A stretch of DNA of 64,000 bases. It comes from Clostridium guangxiense (GTDB lineage Bacteria > Bacillota > Clostridia > Clostridiales > Clostridiaceae). The stretch lies in the NCBI RefSeq assembly GCF_021043395.1, contig NZ_JAJNKE010000004.1, forward strand, positions 62,001 to 126,000. The letters run 5' to 3'. This document shows, in pieces, positions 48,024 to 57,059 of this stretch. How positions within the stretch are numbered: the first letter of the stretch is position 1; each line of letters begins with the position of its first letter. A model generated the notes under the pieces. That model ran no database searches and was not told the origin of the DNA. It saw nothing but the letters and a program-made list of their open reading frames with translations. A program made the position numbers and the translations under genes.

Positions 48024-49223
48024 TTGAATATAACTGGAATTGTTGCTGAATATAACCCACTACATAATGGACATATCTATCATTTACTCCAAACAAAAAA
48101 AATATGCAGCAGCGACGGAATAGTATGCGTTATGAGTGGAAATTTTGTTCAACGAGGTGAGCCAGCCTTAATTGACAAGTGGAATAGAACAAAAGCTGCT
48201 ATTCTTTCTGGAGTTGACCTTGTAGTAGAGCTTCCATGCATTTATTCTTTATCTTCTGCAGAATTTTTTGCATTTGGTGCTGTAAGTCTTTTAAATTCAC
48301 TTGAAGTAGTAAACAGTCTGTGCTTTGGAAGTGAATCTGGAAATATTAAAAATATAGAATTGATAGCTGCCATATTAAATAAGGAACCTGAAGAATACAA
48401 AAACTTTTTAAAAGACAATCTCAAACAAGGATTATCTTTTCCTAAGGCAAGAATGAAAGCAATTAAAGAGTTTTTTTTAAAAAATTTAGATTTTTCTTTA
48501 GACGAAAATGACATGACATATTCCAACAATGTGCTTGGAATTGAATACTGTAAAAGCTTAAAAAAGTTGAATAGTACAATAAAGCCTTATACAGTAAAAA
48601 GAAAAGGAAATCTATACACAGATACTAAATTATCTGATTATCCAAGTGCTACAGCAATAAGAAACCACTTGAAAAAATCTAATAATATTGATTTGCTAAA
48701 GGATTTAGTACCTAAAAGTTCCTTTAGCATTATAAAAAGCAACGTAGACAATATTACTTTTAAAGACAGCATGTTTAATTTCTTAAAATATAAAACTTAT
48801 ATAAATAAAGATTCTTTAAAAAACTTGCCTGATGTTTCAGAAGGTCTAGAAAATAAAATATATAATGCTTTAGTAAACTCTAACAGCATAGATGAGGCAT
48901 TAACCCTTATGAAGAGCAAAAGGTATGCCTATACGCGTCTTACAAGAATTTTATCCCAATATTACATTGGATTTGACTGTTATAATACAGAGCATTTAAG
49001 AAAATTGCCCTGTCCTTATGCACGAATTTTGGGTTTCAATAAACGCGGAAAAGAAATCCTTAGGCTTATGAAGTCAAAAAGTAAAATTCCCCTAATTTCT
49101 AAAGTAAATAGAATAGAAGATGAAATATTAAACCTGGATATGCAAGCAACTAGAGCATACAGTTTAATTAATAATTCTATAAACCCTCTTGATGACTATT
49201 TAAAAAAGCCTATAATATTTTAA
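48024..49223 (+). CDS. tmcAL: tRNA(Met) cytidine acetate ligase TmcAL/YlbM (399 aa)
   Basis: Nucleotidyltransferase-fold enzyme that acetylates the wobble cytidine of elongator tRNA-Met using acetate and ATP. The motif ITGIVAEYNPLHNGH (HxGH type) and VCVMSGNFVQRGEPAL are diagnostic. Start: TTG at 48024, four bases after GAGGTGAT; a GTG nine bases upstream overlaps that site. It is divergent from pta-ackA, which makes and uses acetate. Confidence 0.92.
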   Translation: MNITGIVAEYNPLHNGHIYHLLQTKKICSSDGIVCVMSGNFVQRGEPALIDKWNRTKAAILSGVDLVVELPCIYSLSSAEFFAFGAVSLLNSLEVVNSLCFGSESGNIKNIELIAAILNKEPEEYKNFLKDNLKQGLSFPKARMKAIKEFFLKNLDFSLDENDMTYSNNVLGIEYCKSLKKLNSTIKPYTVKRKGNLYTDTKLSDYPSATAIRNHLKKSNNIDLLKDLVPKSSFSIIKSNVDNITFKDSMFNFLKYKTYINKDSLKNLPDVSEGLENKIYNALVNSNSIDEALTLMKSKRYAYTRLTRILSQYYIGFDCYNTEHLRKLPCPYARILGFNKRGKEILRLMKSKSKIPLISKVNRIEDEILNLDMQATRAYSLINNSINPLDDYLKKPIIF

Positions 49224-49337
49224 TTATATGTAATATTCTTTCATTCTCCTAAAATATTATATTGTATATAGTGAAACTTAAATTTTATAGTTAAGCAATT
49301 TATCCATGTGTAAATAATATTTTAGGAGGGATTATCT

Positions 49338-50477
49338 TTGATAGTTCTATTTTTAATTATCCCAATTATATTTCTTTTATTTCTTTTATTTAGAAAAACC
49401 ACACCTGTAAAGTCTATAAATATATTAATTACTACTATATGTTCAATAATTGTAGTATTTATAATTTTAAGTCCAGAAATATGTCTTAAATTTTCAATAA
49501 ATGGAGCAAAATTATTTTTTTATAATGTTTTCCCTTATGTTTTTCCTTTTATGATTTTATCAAATCTTATAATATATTATAATGGTGTTGAGATATATTC
49601 TAAATTTCTAGGTATACTTTGTAAGCCTCAAAAATTACCTAAAAATACAGCAATAGTGCTCGCAATAAGCGCTCTTTGCGGATATCCTCTTGGTGCAAAG
49701 TATTCTTGCGATCTCTATGAGGAAGGGGTGATCGATTTTAATACCTTCGAAAGGATTATAAACATAGCTTCTAATGCAGGTCCACTTTTTATAGTTGGAG
49801 CCGTGGGGACATCAATGCTGGGAAATAAATATTCAGGATATATTCTCTTGGCATCCTGTTATCTTTCATGCATACTTATGGGTATATTACTTCCATATAA
49901 AGCTTCAATTACACATGTACGCACTAAAAAGAAAAGCAATACTAGGAAAGAAAATAACTTAGGCATTTTTATAAAAAAAAGCGTTGAAAATGCGCTTCAA
50001 GTATCAATTCAACTTATGGGATTTATAGTTTTTTTCTCCGTATTAATAGGTATATTAAAAAATTCCTTTTTATTTAAAAACATTCAAAATCCCATGGTTA
50101 AATCAATAATACTTGGTTGTATTGAAATGACTAATGGTTGCTCAATAATTTCTACTTCAGAAACTTCATTTGAGTTAAAAATGATTTTAACAAGCTTTTT
50201 AATGTGCTTTGGGGGATTCTGCGTTATATCTCAAATTTACTCATTTATAGGGAAATATGAAATTTCTCCTACTAAATTTATACTAAGAAAGCTTATCCAA
50301 GGTGTCTTAGGAAGCTTTATATGTTTTATCCTAATAAATGTTTTGCCTAAGCAAGAAATAAAATATACTTTTAATTTTCAGCTTTCAAAATACAATTTTA
50401 TATTATACTATATTTCTTTAATTATAATTTTTATAATTCCTATACTTTTAAGCAAAATTCTAAGGCGAAAATATTAA
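49338..50477 (+). CDS. ylbJ: Sporulation integral membrane protein YlbJ (379 aa)
   Basis: Polytopic membrane protein with nucleoside-recognition-type Gate domains, required for heat-resistant spores in Bacillus. About eight to nine hydrophobic helices are seen; conserved blocks are FPYVFPFMILSNLI, LCGYPLGAKYSCDLYEEG and ASNAGPLFIVGAVGTSMLGN. The start is TTG after GGAGGGATTATC. Its last bases overlap the convergent coiled-coil gene by four. Confidence 0.9.
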   Translation: MIVLFLIIPIIFLLFLLFRKTTPVKSINILITTICSIIVVFIILSPEICLKFSINGAKLFFYNVFPYVFPFMILSNLIIYYNGVEIYSKFLGILCKPQKLPKNTAIVLAISALCGYPLGAKYSCDLYEEGVIDFNTFERIINIASNAGPLFIVGAVGTSMLGNKYSGYILLASCYLSCILMGILLPYKASITHVRTKKKSNTRKENNLGIFIKKSVENALQVSIQLMGFIVFFSVLIGILKNSFLFKNIQNPMVKSIILGCIEMTNGCSIISTSETSFELKMILTSFLMCFGGFCVISQIYSFIGKYEISPTKFILRKLIQGVLGSFICFILINVLPKQEIKYTFNFQLSKYNFILYYISLIIIFIIPILLSKILRRKY

Positions 50478-51007
50478 TGCTTATTACTCGACCTTTTTAG
50501 TTCGTCAATATTTTCACTTATGACATCGCTTATAGCTTTAAAATCATTTTCAATATCCATATCAAATTGTTCCATATCCTTTTTAATTCTATCTCCTGTT
50601 TCATTTTTTCTAATTTCAATTTGTTCATCTAGTTTTTTCAGAAGATTATATGCATACTCGATTGAAGCAAGTTTTATTTCCTCTGCTTCTTTTTTTGCAG
50701 AAATTATTATACACTGAGCCTTTTCCTCAGCTTCCTTTGTAATATCATGTTTTTCAACTTCTTCTCTTATATTCTGAAGATTTCTTTCTCTTATAGCATC
50801 CGCTTCTTTAATAGCATTATTAAGTATTTTTTCTTTATCACTAATGATCCTCTGAGCTTTTCTAAATTCATCTGGAAGCTCATCAATAATTTGAGTTATA
50901 ACATCTATCATTTCTTTTTTGTTTACTGACACCTTACGTGAAAGAGGAAATTTACTTCCCGTTTCAACTATTTCTTGCAAGTATTCCAGTAACTTCATTA
51001 TATTCAT
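50474..51007 (-). CDS. Coiled-coil protein of the ATP synthase subunit H-like family (177 aa)
   Basis: Highly charged helical protein: residues about 45-165 are a near-continuous coiled coil rich in E, K, I and A (EEAEEKAQCIIISAKKEAEEI-like, residues 92-112). The N-terminus MNIMKLLEYLQEIVETGSK is typical of a small protein encoded after coaD in clostridia. Resemblance to DivIVA and V-type ATPase subunit H coils is generic. Function unknown. It follows coaD by 32 bases on the minus strand. Confidence 0.7.
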   Translation of the reverse strand: MNIMKLLEYLQEIVETGSKFPLSRKVSVNKKEMIDVITQIIDELPDEFRKAQRIISDKEKILNNAIKEADAIRERNLQNIREEVEKHDITKEAEEKAQCIIISAKKEAEEIKLASIEYAYNLLKKLDEQIEIRKNETGDRIKKDMEQFDMDIENDFKAISDVISENIDELKRSSNKH

Positions 51008-51039
51008 ACTCTATTCCCCCAAATTGTACAATAATAATA

Positions 51040-51525
51040 TTACTTAATGTTTTTTACTTTTCTTGCAACATCTGATATTATTTCATCTGGTACAAGTCCC
51101 TTAATACAGCCTCCCAAAAAGGCCACTTGCTTAATAGATGAAGAACTTAAAAATGAAAATTCTGAACTTGTCATCATAAATACAGTTTCAATTCCTGGAT
51201 CCAACTTTTTATTCATTAATGAGGTTTGAAGCTCATATTCAAAATCCGCTACACTTCTAAGTCCCCTTACCATAACATTAGAGTTGTTCTCCCGCATAAA
51301 ATCAACAAGAAGTCCATTAAAGCTCTTTACACTTACATTATCATAAGGTTTTACAACCTTTTTTATAATATCTACTCTTTCATTAATCGTAAATAACCCA
51401 TTTTTATCTGGATTAACAAGGACTCCTACAAGAACCTTGTCAAACACCCTAGATGACCTTTTTATTATGTCTAAATGTCCATTAGTAATCGGATCAAAAC
51501 TTCCAGGGTACACAGCTACTTTCAT
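51040..51525 (-). CDS. coaD: Phosphopantetheine adenylyltransferase (161 aa)
   Basis: Fourth enzyme of coenzyme A synthesis. The nucleotidyltransferase motif is [15 protein letters not shown] (TxGH at 14-17); later blocks are [15 protein letters not shown] and [20 protein letters not shown]. It follows rsmD by two bases, the conserved rsmD-coaD pair. Confidence 0.98.
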   Translation of the reverse strand: MKVAVYPGSFDPITNGHLDIIKRSSRVFDKVLVGVLVNPDKNGLFTINERVDIIKKVVKPYDNVSVKSFNGLLVDFMRENNSNVMVRGLRSVADFEYELQTSLMNKKLDPGIETVFMMTSSEFSFLSSSSIKQVAFLGGCIKGLVPDEIISDVARKVKNIK

Positions 51526-51527
51526 CT

Positions 51528-52085
51528 TTAGTCCTCCTTATATCTATAAAAGCAAATTGTTGTATTACCATATTTCTTGTGTCTTATAAGTCTAATGCTT
51601 TTATTTCCTTCATAAATTTCTTCGCCAGAATCAATTTTAGTAACAATAAGCCCATCCCCCTTAAGCATACCTTTGCTGCTTATAATTTCTACAGCCGGCG
51701 GAATCATATCTTTCGAATAAGGTGGATCAATAAATATTAAATCGAACTCTTCATTTTTATCGCCCAAATTTTCTAAAGCCTTATATGAATCCATGTTAAT
51801 TGTTTCGCATTTATCATCAAATTTTAAATTTTCCACATTTTTTCTAAGCAAACTATATGTTTCAGGACTTTGATCTATCAAAACACATCTTTTAGCTCCT
51901 CTACTCACTGCTTCAAGGCCTAAACTTCCCGTACCAGCAAAAGCATCAAGAACAATTGAATAGGGAACTTCATTCTGAATTATATCAAAAATGGATTCTT
52001 TAACTCTATCCAAAGTAGGTCTTGTCACCATGCTTGCTGGTGGTAGCAATTTTCGCCCTTTTGCAATACCTGAAATTATCCTCAT
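51528..52085 (-). CDS. rsmD: 16S rRNA (guanine-966-N2)-methyltransferase RsmD (185 aa)
   Basis: SAM-dependent methyltransferase for G966 of 16S rRNA. Motifs are [47 protein letters not shown] and the catalytic [11 protein letters not shown] promoter of good fit lies about 40 bases upstream. It is followed at once by coaD. Confidence 0.95.
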   Translation of the reverse strand: MRIISGIAKGRKLLPPASMVTRPTLDRVKESIFDIIQNEVPYSIVLDAFAGTGSLGLEAVSRGAKRCVLIDQSPETYSLLRKNVENLKFDDKCETINMDSYKALENLGDKNEEFDLIFIDPPYSKDMIPPAVEIISSKGMLKGDGLIVTKIDSGEEIYEGNKSIRLIRHKKYGNTTICFYRYKED

Positions 52086-52121
52086 AATGTTTCCTCCAAT
52101 TCAAGGCAAATTTTCGTTAAT

Positions 52122-52150
52122 ATTTTATCACATTTATGTATAACATACAA
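52122..52150 (-). promoter_or_regulatory. Probable sigma-A promoter for rsmD-coaD
   Basis: TTGTAT and TAAAAT on the minus strand with a 17-base spacer, about 37 bases before rsmD. Confidence 0.65.
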
Positions 52151-52200
52151 AAACTATTTTGTTAAATTTTTAATTTTTACTGTTATATAATACGCTTTAT

Positions 52201-52298
52201 AGTGTTGCCGACTCAACTTTTAGCTTATATATGCATCATAATACCTTGAACATAGGATTTTGAAACATGTATAAGTTGAGTTTAGATATGGTAACACT
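52201..52298 (-). ncRNA. Structured element directly after recG
   Basis: Starting at the base after the recG stop codon, AGTGTTACC pairs with GGCAACACT (52298-52290 with 52209-52201, one G-U) and ACTCAACTT with AAGTTGAGT (52281-52273 with 52219-52211). An asymmetric bulge of eight bases against one separates the stems, and about 53 bases are enclosed. It may be a processed 3' UTR, an attenuator or a small RNA; no function is known. Confidence 0.45.
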
Positions 52299-54335
52299 TT
52301 AATTAAAGCATATATATCTAGATGTACTTTTTAATTTTTCAGCAATATATTTTTTAACTTTTATATCTTCATCAGCTTTACTTAAAATAAGTTTTTTTGC
52401 TTCTTCATTTGCAAGCTTAAGTGTATTTATATCATCTACAACATCACTTATAATAAGCTCATTATCTCCACTTTGTCTTATTCCAAAAACTTCCCCGCTT
52501 CCTCTAAGTTTTAAGTCCTGCTCTGAAATGTAGAAACCATCTGTACTTCCTGATATTATTTTCATTCTTTTTTCAACTATCTTATTTTTAAGTTCAGTTA
52601 TCAAAATACAATAGGAATTATACTCACCACGTCCAACCCTTCCGCGAAGCTGATGCAGCTGGGCAAGACCAAATCTTTCTGCATTTTCAATAATCATAAC
52701 AGATGCATTTGGTACATTTACTCCTACCTCTATGACCGTGGTGGATACAAGTACCTTTATTTTTCCAGCTTTAAATTCATTCATTACCCTTTCTTTATCC
52801 TTAGCTGGCATTTTGCCGTGGAGCATTTCGGTTTCTACATTTTTAAAATATGTACTTTTTAATTCCTCATATAGCTTTTCTACAGAAGTAAGTTTAAGCT
52901 CATCATTTTCTTCAACTAATGGACATACTACGTATATCTGTCTTCCTTCTTCAATTTGTTTCAATGCAAAATTATAAACCCTGCTTTTTTCATTGCTTTT
53001 TATATAATATGTTTCAATTTTTTTCCTTCCCGGCGGCAGCTCATCTATTATCGATACATCAAGATCGCCATATAAATACAATGATAAAGTTCTTGGTATA
53101 GGCGTAGCTGTCATCACAAGCACATCAACGTTATCCCCCTTATTGAAGAGTTTATTTCTTTGCATAACACCAAATCTGTGAAGTTCATCTGTAACAATCA
53201 TTCCAAGATTTTTAAATTCTACATTATCTTCAATTAGAGCATGAGTACCTATAATTAAATCAATTTCTCCACTCTTTAATTTTTCCTTTATATCATTTTT
53301 ATTTTTTGCTGTTACACTTCCAGTTAAAATTTCAATTTTTATATCAAAGCTGCTGAATAAATTATTAGCTTCTTTAAAATGCTGCTTTGCTAAAATTTCT
53401 GTAGGAGCCATTAATGCCCCCTGATATCCATTCTTTATAACATTAAATAGTGCAATTAAAGCAACTACAGTCTTACCTGAACCAACATCTCCTTGAACAA
53501 GCCTATTCATTGAATTTGGTCTTTTTTCATCAACAAGTACTTCCCTTATAACTCTATTTTGTGCATCTGTAAGCTTAAACGGCAATTTTTCCTTTAACAC
53601 TTTAAGCTCTGACGATATTTTAAATGCAAATCCCTTATTATTAGCTTTAACATATTCTTTAAGCATCAATATTTTTAATGAGTATGTAAATAGTTCTTGA
53701 AACTTTAACCTTCTTTTGCTTTCCATAAGTTCAACACTATCCTTAGGACTGTGAATTCCTCTAAGCGCTCTATCAAGGTCATAAAAGCTATACTTTTCAA
53801 CCAGCCATTTAGGCATATTTTCACTAATCTTAATTTGTTTTAATAACTCTAGTATTATTCTTATAAAAAAGCTATTTTTTAAAGTTCCAGAAAGAGCATA
53901 CTTGGGAACTATTTTATTATTATTATTTATATCTCCATTTAAAATCACAGGGTTATTTACCGTAATTTCTTTGCTCGTTTTTTTTATTTTCCCAATTATT
54001 TTATACCAATTATTATAAATAAATTTGCTTTTTATATAAGGTTGATTGAACCATACAGCATAAAAATTATTTTTTCCATCTGAAAACATCATTTTAGTTA
54101 CAATTCTTCCACTCTTAGCTCTAAATTCTCTTTCTAACTTTATTGGCATACAATTTAAAACTATTTTATCACCATCTTGTGTCTCTAATATGGAAGGGCA
54201 TGAAGATATATTATCATAGGATTTTGGAAAATATAAAAGCAAATCCATTATAGAAAATATACCACATTTATTTAATTTTTCTGCCATTTTAGGTCCTATT
54301 CCTTTTAAACTTGATATATCCGCATTGATATTCAT
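52299..54335 (-). CDS. recG: ATP-dependent DNA helicase RecG (678 aa)
   Basis: Remodels stalled replication forks and branched DNA. The N-terminal wedge/OB domain (to about 160) is followed by two helicase domains: Walker A VQGDVGSGKTVVAL, motif II TDELHRFGVMQR, then TATPIPRTLSL, VEVGVNVPNASVMIIENAER and QLRGRVGRG. Motif II reads DELH where RecG proteins usually have DEQH. Length is normal. It follows fakA after a terminator. Confidence 0.96.
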   Translation of the reverse strand: MNINADISSLKGIGPKMAEKLNKCGIFSIMDLLLYFPKSYDNISSCPSILETQDGDKIVLNCMPIKLEREFRAKSGRIVTKMMFSDGKNNFYAVWFNQPYIKSKFIYNNWYKIIGKIKKTSKEITVNNPVILNGDINNNNKIVPKYALSGTLKNSFFIRIILELLKQIKISENMPKWLVEKYSFYDLDRALRGIHSPKDSVELMESKRRLKFQELFTYSLKILMLKEYVKANNKGFAFKISSELKVLKEKLPFKLTDAQNRVIREVLVDEKRPNSMNRLVQGDVGSGKTVVALIALFNVIKNGYQGALMAPTEILAKQHFKEANNLFSSFDIKIEILTGSVTAKNKNDIKEKLKSGEIDLIIGTHALIEDNVEFKNLGMIVTDELHRFGVMQRNKLFNKGDNVDVLVMTATPIPRTLSLYLYGDLDVSIIDELPPGRKKIETYYIKSNEKSRVYNFALKQIEEGRQIYVVCPLVEENDELKLTSVEKLYEELKSTYFKNVETEMLHGKMPAKDKERVMNEFKAGKIKVLVSTTVIEVGVNVPNASVMIIENAERFGLAQLHQLRGRVGRGEYNSYCILITELKNKIVEKRMKIISGSTDGFYISEQDLKLRGSGEVFGIRQSGDNELIISDVVDDINTLKLANEEAKKLILSKADEDIKVKKYIAEKLKSTSRYICFN

Positions 54336-54393
54336 AACTTTTTCACTCCAAAATATTTCTATAGGGACTTTGTTCTAAAATATAGCCCTCTAT

Positions 54394-54427
54394 AAAAAAG
54401 AAAGTAGCACTGCTACTTTCTTTTTTA
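54394..54427. terminator. Strong terminator after fakA
   Basis: GAAAGTAGC and GCTACTTTC form a perfect stem with a 2-3-base loop, flanked by A6 and T6, so it can act in both directions; on the minus strand it ends the yloU-fakA unit. Confidence 0.85.
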
Positions 54428-54446
54428 TACAACTCAATAACAATAT

Positions 54447-56090
54447 CTACTCAACAGATACTATAAAATAATATAATGGCTGCTCACCAAAGCTGCACTG
54501 TACATCTTTAGTTGAATATTTTTTCTCAAGCTTTTTAACCAGCTTTTCTACTTCACCATTATCGCAATCTTTTCCATAATAAACAGAAATAAGTTCACTA
54601 TTGTCGTCAATCATGCTGTCTATGATATCTTCACAAACTTCGTAAACATTATTTCCGATCTTTTTTATTTTTCCTTCAATAAGACCCAATATATCGTTTT
54701 CCTTTATATTGTTTCCATCTATTTCAGTATCTCTAACTGCATAAGTTACAGAGCCTGTCTTTACATTTTTAATAGCCTCTGCTAAATTCTCGATATTAGC
54801 TTGCGCTTCTCCATCATAATCAAATTCAGCAAGGCAAGTGATAGCCTGTGGCATTGTAGTTGTAGGAATTACATATACATTTTTTTCTGATAAATCTTTT
54901 GCCTGATTTGCCGCCATGATTATATTTTTATTGTTTGGAAATACTATTATATTTTCAGCATCAATTTCATTGATACTTGAAAGTATATCTTGAGTACTTG
55001 GATTCATGGTCTGCCCACCTTCTATTACCTTATCCACACCCAAATCTTTAAATATTTTTGTTATTCCTTGACCTAATGCAACTGATATAAAACCATATTT
55101 TTTATGCTGCGATTCTGTAGAAACTTCATCATAACTTTCTTTATTATCAGCTTCTGACTTAAGCCCAAGAACCTCCCTATGCTCTTCTCTCATGTTATCT
55201 ATTTTTATTTTAGAAAGTTCCCCAAGCTTTACGGCTTTCGATAAAACAACACCTGGATCATTAGTATGTATGTGAACTTTTGTTATATCATCCACATTTA
55301 CAACTATCATGCTGTCACCTATTTTAGATATTTCATTTCTAAATTCTGTAACGTCAGATTCATTTGAATGTATTATAAACTCTGTACAGTATCCAAATTT
55401 TATTTCTTCATCAACATTCACTCCAGCTGTCTTAACAGTTTTAGATGATTTTATCTCGCCACTTAGTTCTACATTTAAATCATCTCTTAATGCCTCATAC
55501 ATTCCTTTTAATATTATAAGAAGTCCTGTTCCACCAGAATCTACAACCTTTGCCTTTTTTAAAACTGGAAGCATTTCAGGAGTTCTATTTAATGCCTCTT
55601 CACTAAACTCACATACCTCTTCTAACAATTCTGTAATATCAGTTTTATTGCTTTTTAATGCACTTTCACCAGCACTTCTTACTATAGTTAAAATAGTGCC
55701 TTCTGTTGGTCTCATTACAGCTTTATATGCAAAATTTGCTCCTTCCATTAAACAATGCGAAAACTTTTCACTATCTATTATTTCAGCATCACCAATTCCA
55801 CTTGAAATTCCTCTTAAAATTTGTGATAATATTACTCCGGAATTTCCTCTTGCTCCCATAAGTGCACCTTTGGCTAACTTTTTAGACATTTCGCCAATTG
55901 GGGAAGTTTTAGCACTATTAACTTCTAAAACTGCATTTCTGAAAGTCATGGACATATTAGTTCCTGTATCACCATCTGGTACAGGAAAAACATTTAATGA
56001 ATTTACAAATTCTTTTTGTTCCTCTAGTCTATTGCAGGCATTTACGATCATATTATAAAAACTATGCCCATCTATTGTTAAGTGTTTCAA
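54447..56090 (-). CDS. fakA: Fatty acid kinase-type DAK2 protein FakA/YloV (547 aa)
   Basis: ATP-binding kinase subunit that phosphorylates fatty acids held by a FakB (DegV-family) partner. The N-terminal DAK2 domain has FPVPDGDTGTNMSMTFRNAV, GARGNSGVILSQILRG and RPTEGTILTIVR. A middle domain and a C-terminal DegV-like domain follow (PNNKNIIMAANQA). The FakB partner is not in the window. It lies 13 bases after the Asp23-family gene. Confidence 0.93.
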   Translation of the reverse strand: MKHLTIDGHSFYNMIVNACNRLEEQKEFVNSLNVFPVPDGDTGTNMSMTFRNAVLEVNSAKTSPIGEMSKKLAKGALMGARGNSGVILSQILRGISSGIGDAEIIDSEKFSHCLMEGANFAYKAVMRPTEGTILTIVRSAGESALKSNKTDITELLEEVCEFSEEALNRTPEMLPVLKKAKVVDSGGTGLLIILKGMYEALRDDLNVELSGEIKSSKTVKTAGVNVDEEIKFGYCTEFIIHSNESDVTEFRNEISKIGDSMIVVNVDDITKVHIHTNDPGVVLSKAVKLGELSKIKIDNMREEHREVLGLKSEADNKESYDEVSTESQHKKYGFISVALGQGITKIFKDLGVDKVIEGGQTMNPSTQDILSSINEIDAENIIVFPNNKNIIMAANQAKDLSEKNVYVIPTTTMPQAITCLAEFDYDGEAQANIENLAEAIKNVKTGSVTYAVRDTEIDGNNIKENDILGLIEGKIKKIGNNVYEVCEDIIDSMIDDNSELISVYYGKDCDNGEVEKLVKKLEKKYSTKDVQCSFGEQPLYYFIVSVE

Positions 56091-56103
56091 TTTTAGTACC
56101 TCC

Positions 56104-56451
56104 TTAGACTCTTACACCTTGCACATTTACTGTTATACTTGAAACCTTTAGTCCTGTGTAATTCTCTACATTATATCTTACTTTCTGAATTATATTGTTT
56201 GCTATAACTGAAATTTTTGTGCCATATTCAACTATAATATATAACTCAACACTTAATTTATTTTCCTTACAATTTATTTTAACACCTTTGCTTAAATTTC
56301 CGCCTTTTATGAGCTCCCAGAGTCCATCCTTAGCATTTTTAGAAGCCATACCAACTACACCATAACATTCCATAGTTGAAACCCCTATAATATTAGCAAG
56401 TGTTTCCACAGAAAAATTTATATTACCATTTTCATTGGAAATCTGCATCAT
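56104..56451 (-). CDS. Asp23/YloU family protein (115 aa)
   Basis: Small alpha/beta protein of the alkaline shock protein 23 family. Diagnostic strings are VETLANIIGVSTMECYGVVGMASKNAKDG and VEYGTKISVIANNIIQKV, given here as regions near residues 14-42 and 68-88. In Firmicutes it is paired with fakA. The start ATG 56451 is eight bases from GGAGG. A promoter lies at 56477-56505. Confidence 0.9.
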   Translation of the reverse strand: MMQISNENGNINFSVETLANIIGVSTMECYGVVGMASKNAKDGLWELIKGGNLSKGVKINCKENKLSVELYIIVEYGTKISVIANNIIQKVRYNVENYTGLKVSSITVNVQGVRV

Positions 56452-56476
56452 TTTAAATTCCTCCTTAACTATAAGC

Positions 56477-56505
56477 ATAATACAATTTTATATTAAAACA
56501 AACAA
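56477..56505 (-). promoter_or_regulatory. Probable sigma-A promoter for yloU-fakA
   Basis: TTGTTT and TATTAT on the minus strand with a 17-base spacer, about 26 bases before the Asp23-family start codon. Confidence 0.6.
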
Positions 56506-56564
56506 TTATTCAATAAGTTTAAAAATTTAATTGCTATAATTTATGAAAAGAAATTAATTTTCTC

Positions 56565-56594
56565 TTGCATATTTTGCTCAATATATGATAAAAT
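56565..56594 (+). promoter_or_regulatory. Probable sigma-A promoter for rpmB
   Basis: TTGCAT and TAAAAT with an 18-base spacer, about 58 bases before the rpmB start codon. Confidence 0.65.
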
Positions 56595-56652
56595 ATGATA
56601 TGTGTTTTGTTTGGAATGTATTTTTTACATATATAAGGGAGGTGTATACATA

Positions 56653-56844
56653 ATGTCAAGAAAATGCGATATATGCGGAAAAGGTGTTGTTGCTGGCGTA
56701 CAATATAGCCATGCACATAATCAATCAAAAAGAACATGGCTTCCTAATATAAGAACAGTTAAAGCTGTAGTTAATGGAACTCCAAAAACTATTCATGTAT
56801 GTACTAGATGCTTACGTTCAGGAAAAGTACAGCGTGCTATATAA
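56653..56844 (+). CDS. rpmB: 50S ribosomal protein L28 (63 aa)
   Basis: Zinc-type L28: MSRKCDICGKGVVAGVQYSH and CTRCLRSGKVQRAI supply four cysteines. The ATG at 56653 follows GGGAGGTG; the upstream 17 codons in frame are leader. It is monocistronic, with a terminator just after it and convergent spoVM beyond. Confidence 0.97.
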   Translation: MSRKCDICGKGVVAGVQYSHAHNQSKRTWLPNIRTVKAVVNGTPKTIHVCTRCLRSGKVQRAI

Positions 56845-56847
56845 AAT

Positions 56848-56882
56848 AAAAAATGCAGTTGTTTATCAATTGCATTTTTTAT
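56848..56882 (+). terminator. Terminator after rpmB
   Basis: AAAAAATGCAGTTG and CAATTGCATTTTTT form a 14-bp stem (one G-U on the plus-strand RNA) with a 5-base loop ending in T6. Confidence 0.85.
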
Positions 56883-56905
56883 TTACATTAAATTTAGTTT
56901 TATGT

Positions 56906-56980
56906 TTAATTTTTTTTTCTCACAAAAACTTTGATTATGGTCGATAAAAATTTTGGAAGCTTTACGGCGATAATTTTCAT
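56906..56980 (-). CDS. spoVM: Stage V sporulation protein M, SpoVM (24 aa)
   Basis: A 24-codon gene on the minus strand, behind AGGAGGGG. The product starts MKIIAVKLPKFLSTIIK and ends VRKKN; the KLPKFL core with its proline at position 9 matches SpoVM, the amphipathic helix that recognises the curved forespore membrane and anchors SpoIVA for coat assembly. Position supports it: in Bacillus spoVM also lies between thiN and rpmB. A sigma-E-like promoter is visible upstream. The gene is too short for routine calling. Confidence 0.88.
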   Translation of the reverse strand: MKIIAVKLPKFLSTIIKVFVRKKN

Positions 56981-57032
56981 ACTATATCCCCTCCTAAAAT
57001 ATAATCACAAATACACTATTATCTATATATAA

Positions 57033-57059
57033 TTTATATGCATTTAAATACTCAATTAT
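57033..57059 (-). promoter_or_regulatory. Possible sigma-E-type promoter for spoVM
   Basis: On the minus strand ATAATT, 13 bases, then CATATAAA, a reasonable fit to the mother-cell sigma-E pattern (ATA-type -35, CATA-type -10). It ends about 53 bases before spoVM; its -35 overlaps the stop of the 57-residue gene. spoVM is sigma-E dependent in Bacillus (known). Confidence 0.4.

Noticed and set aside
55309-56058. 249-codon open frame on the plus strand
   Set aside because: Antisense to fakA throughout; composition follows the complement of a real gene and no ribosome-binding site or homology is seen.
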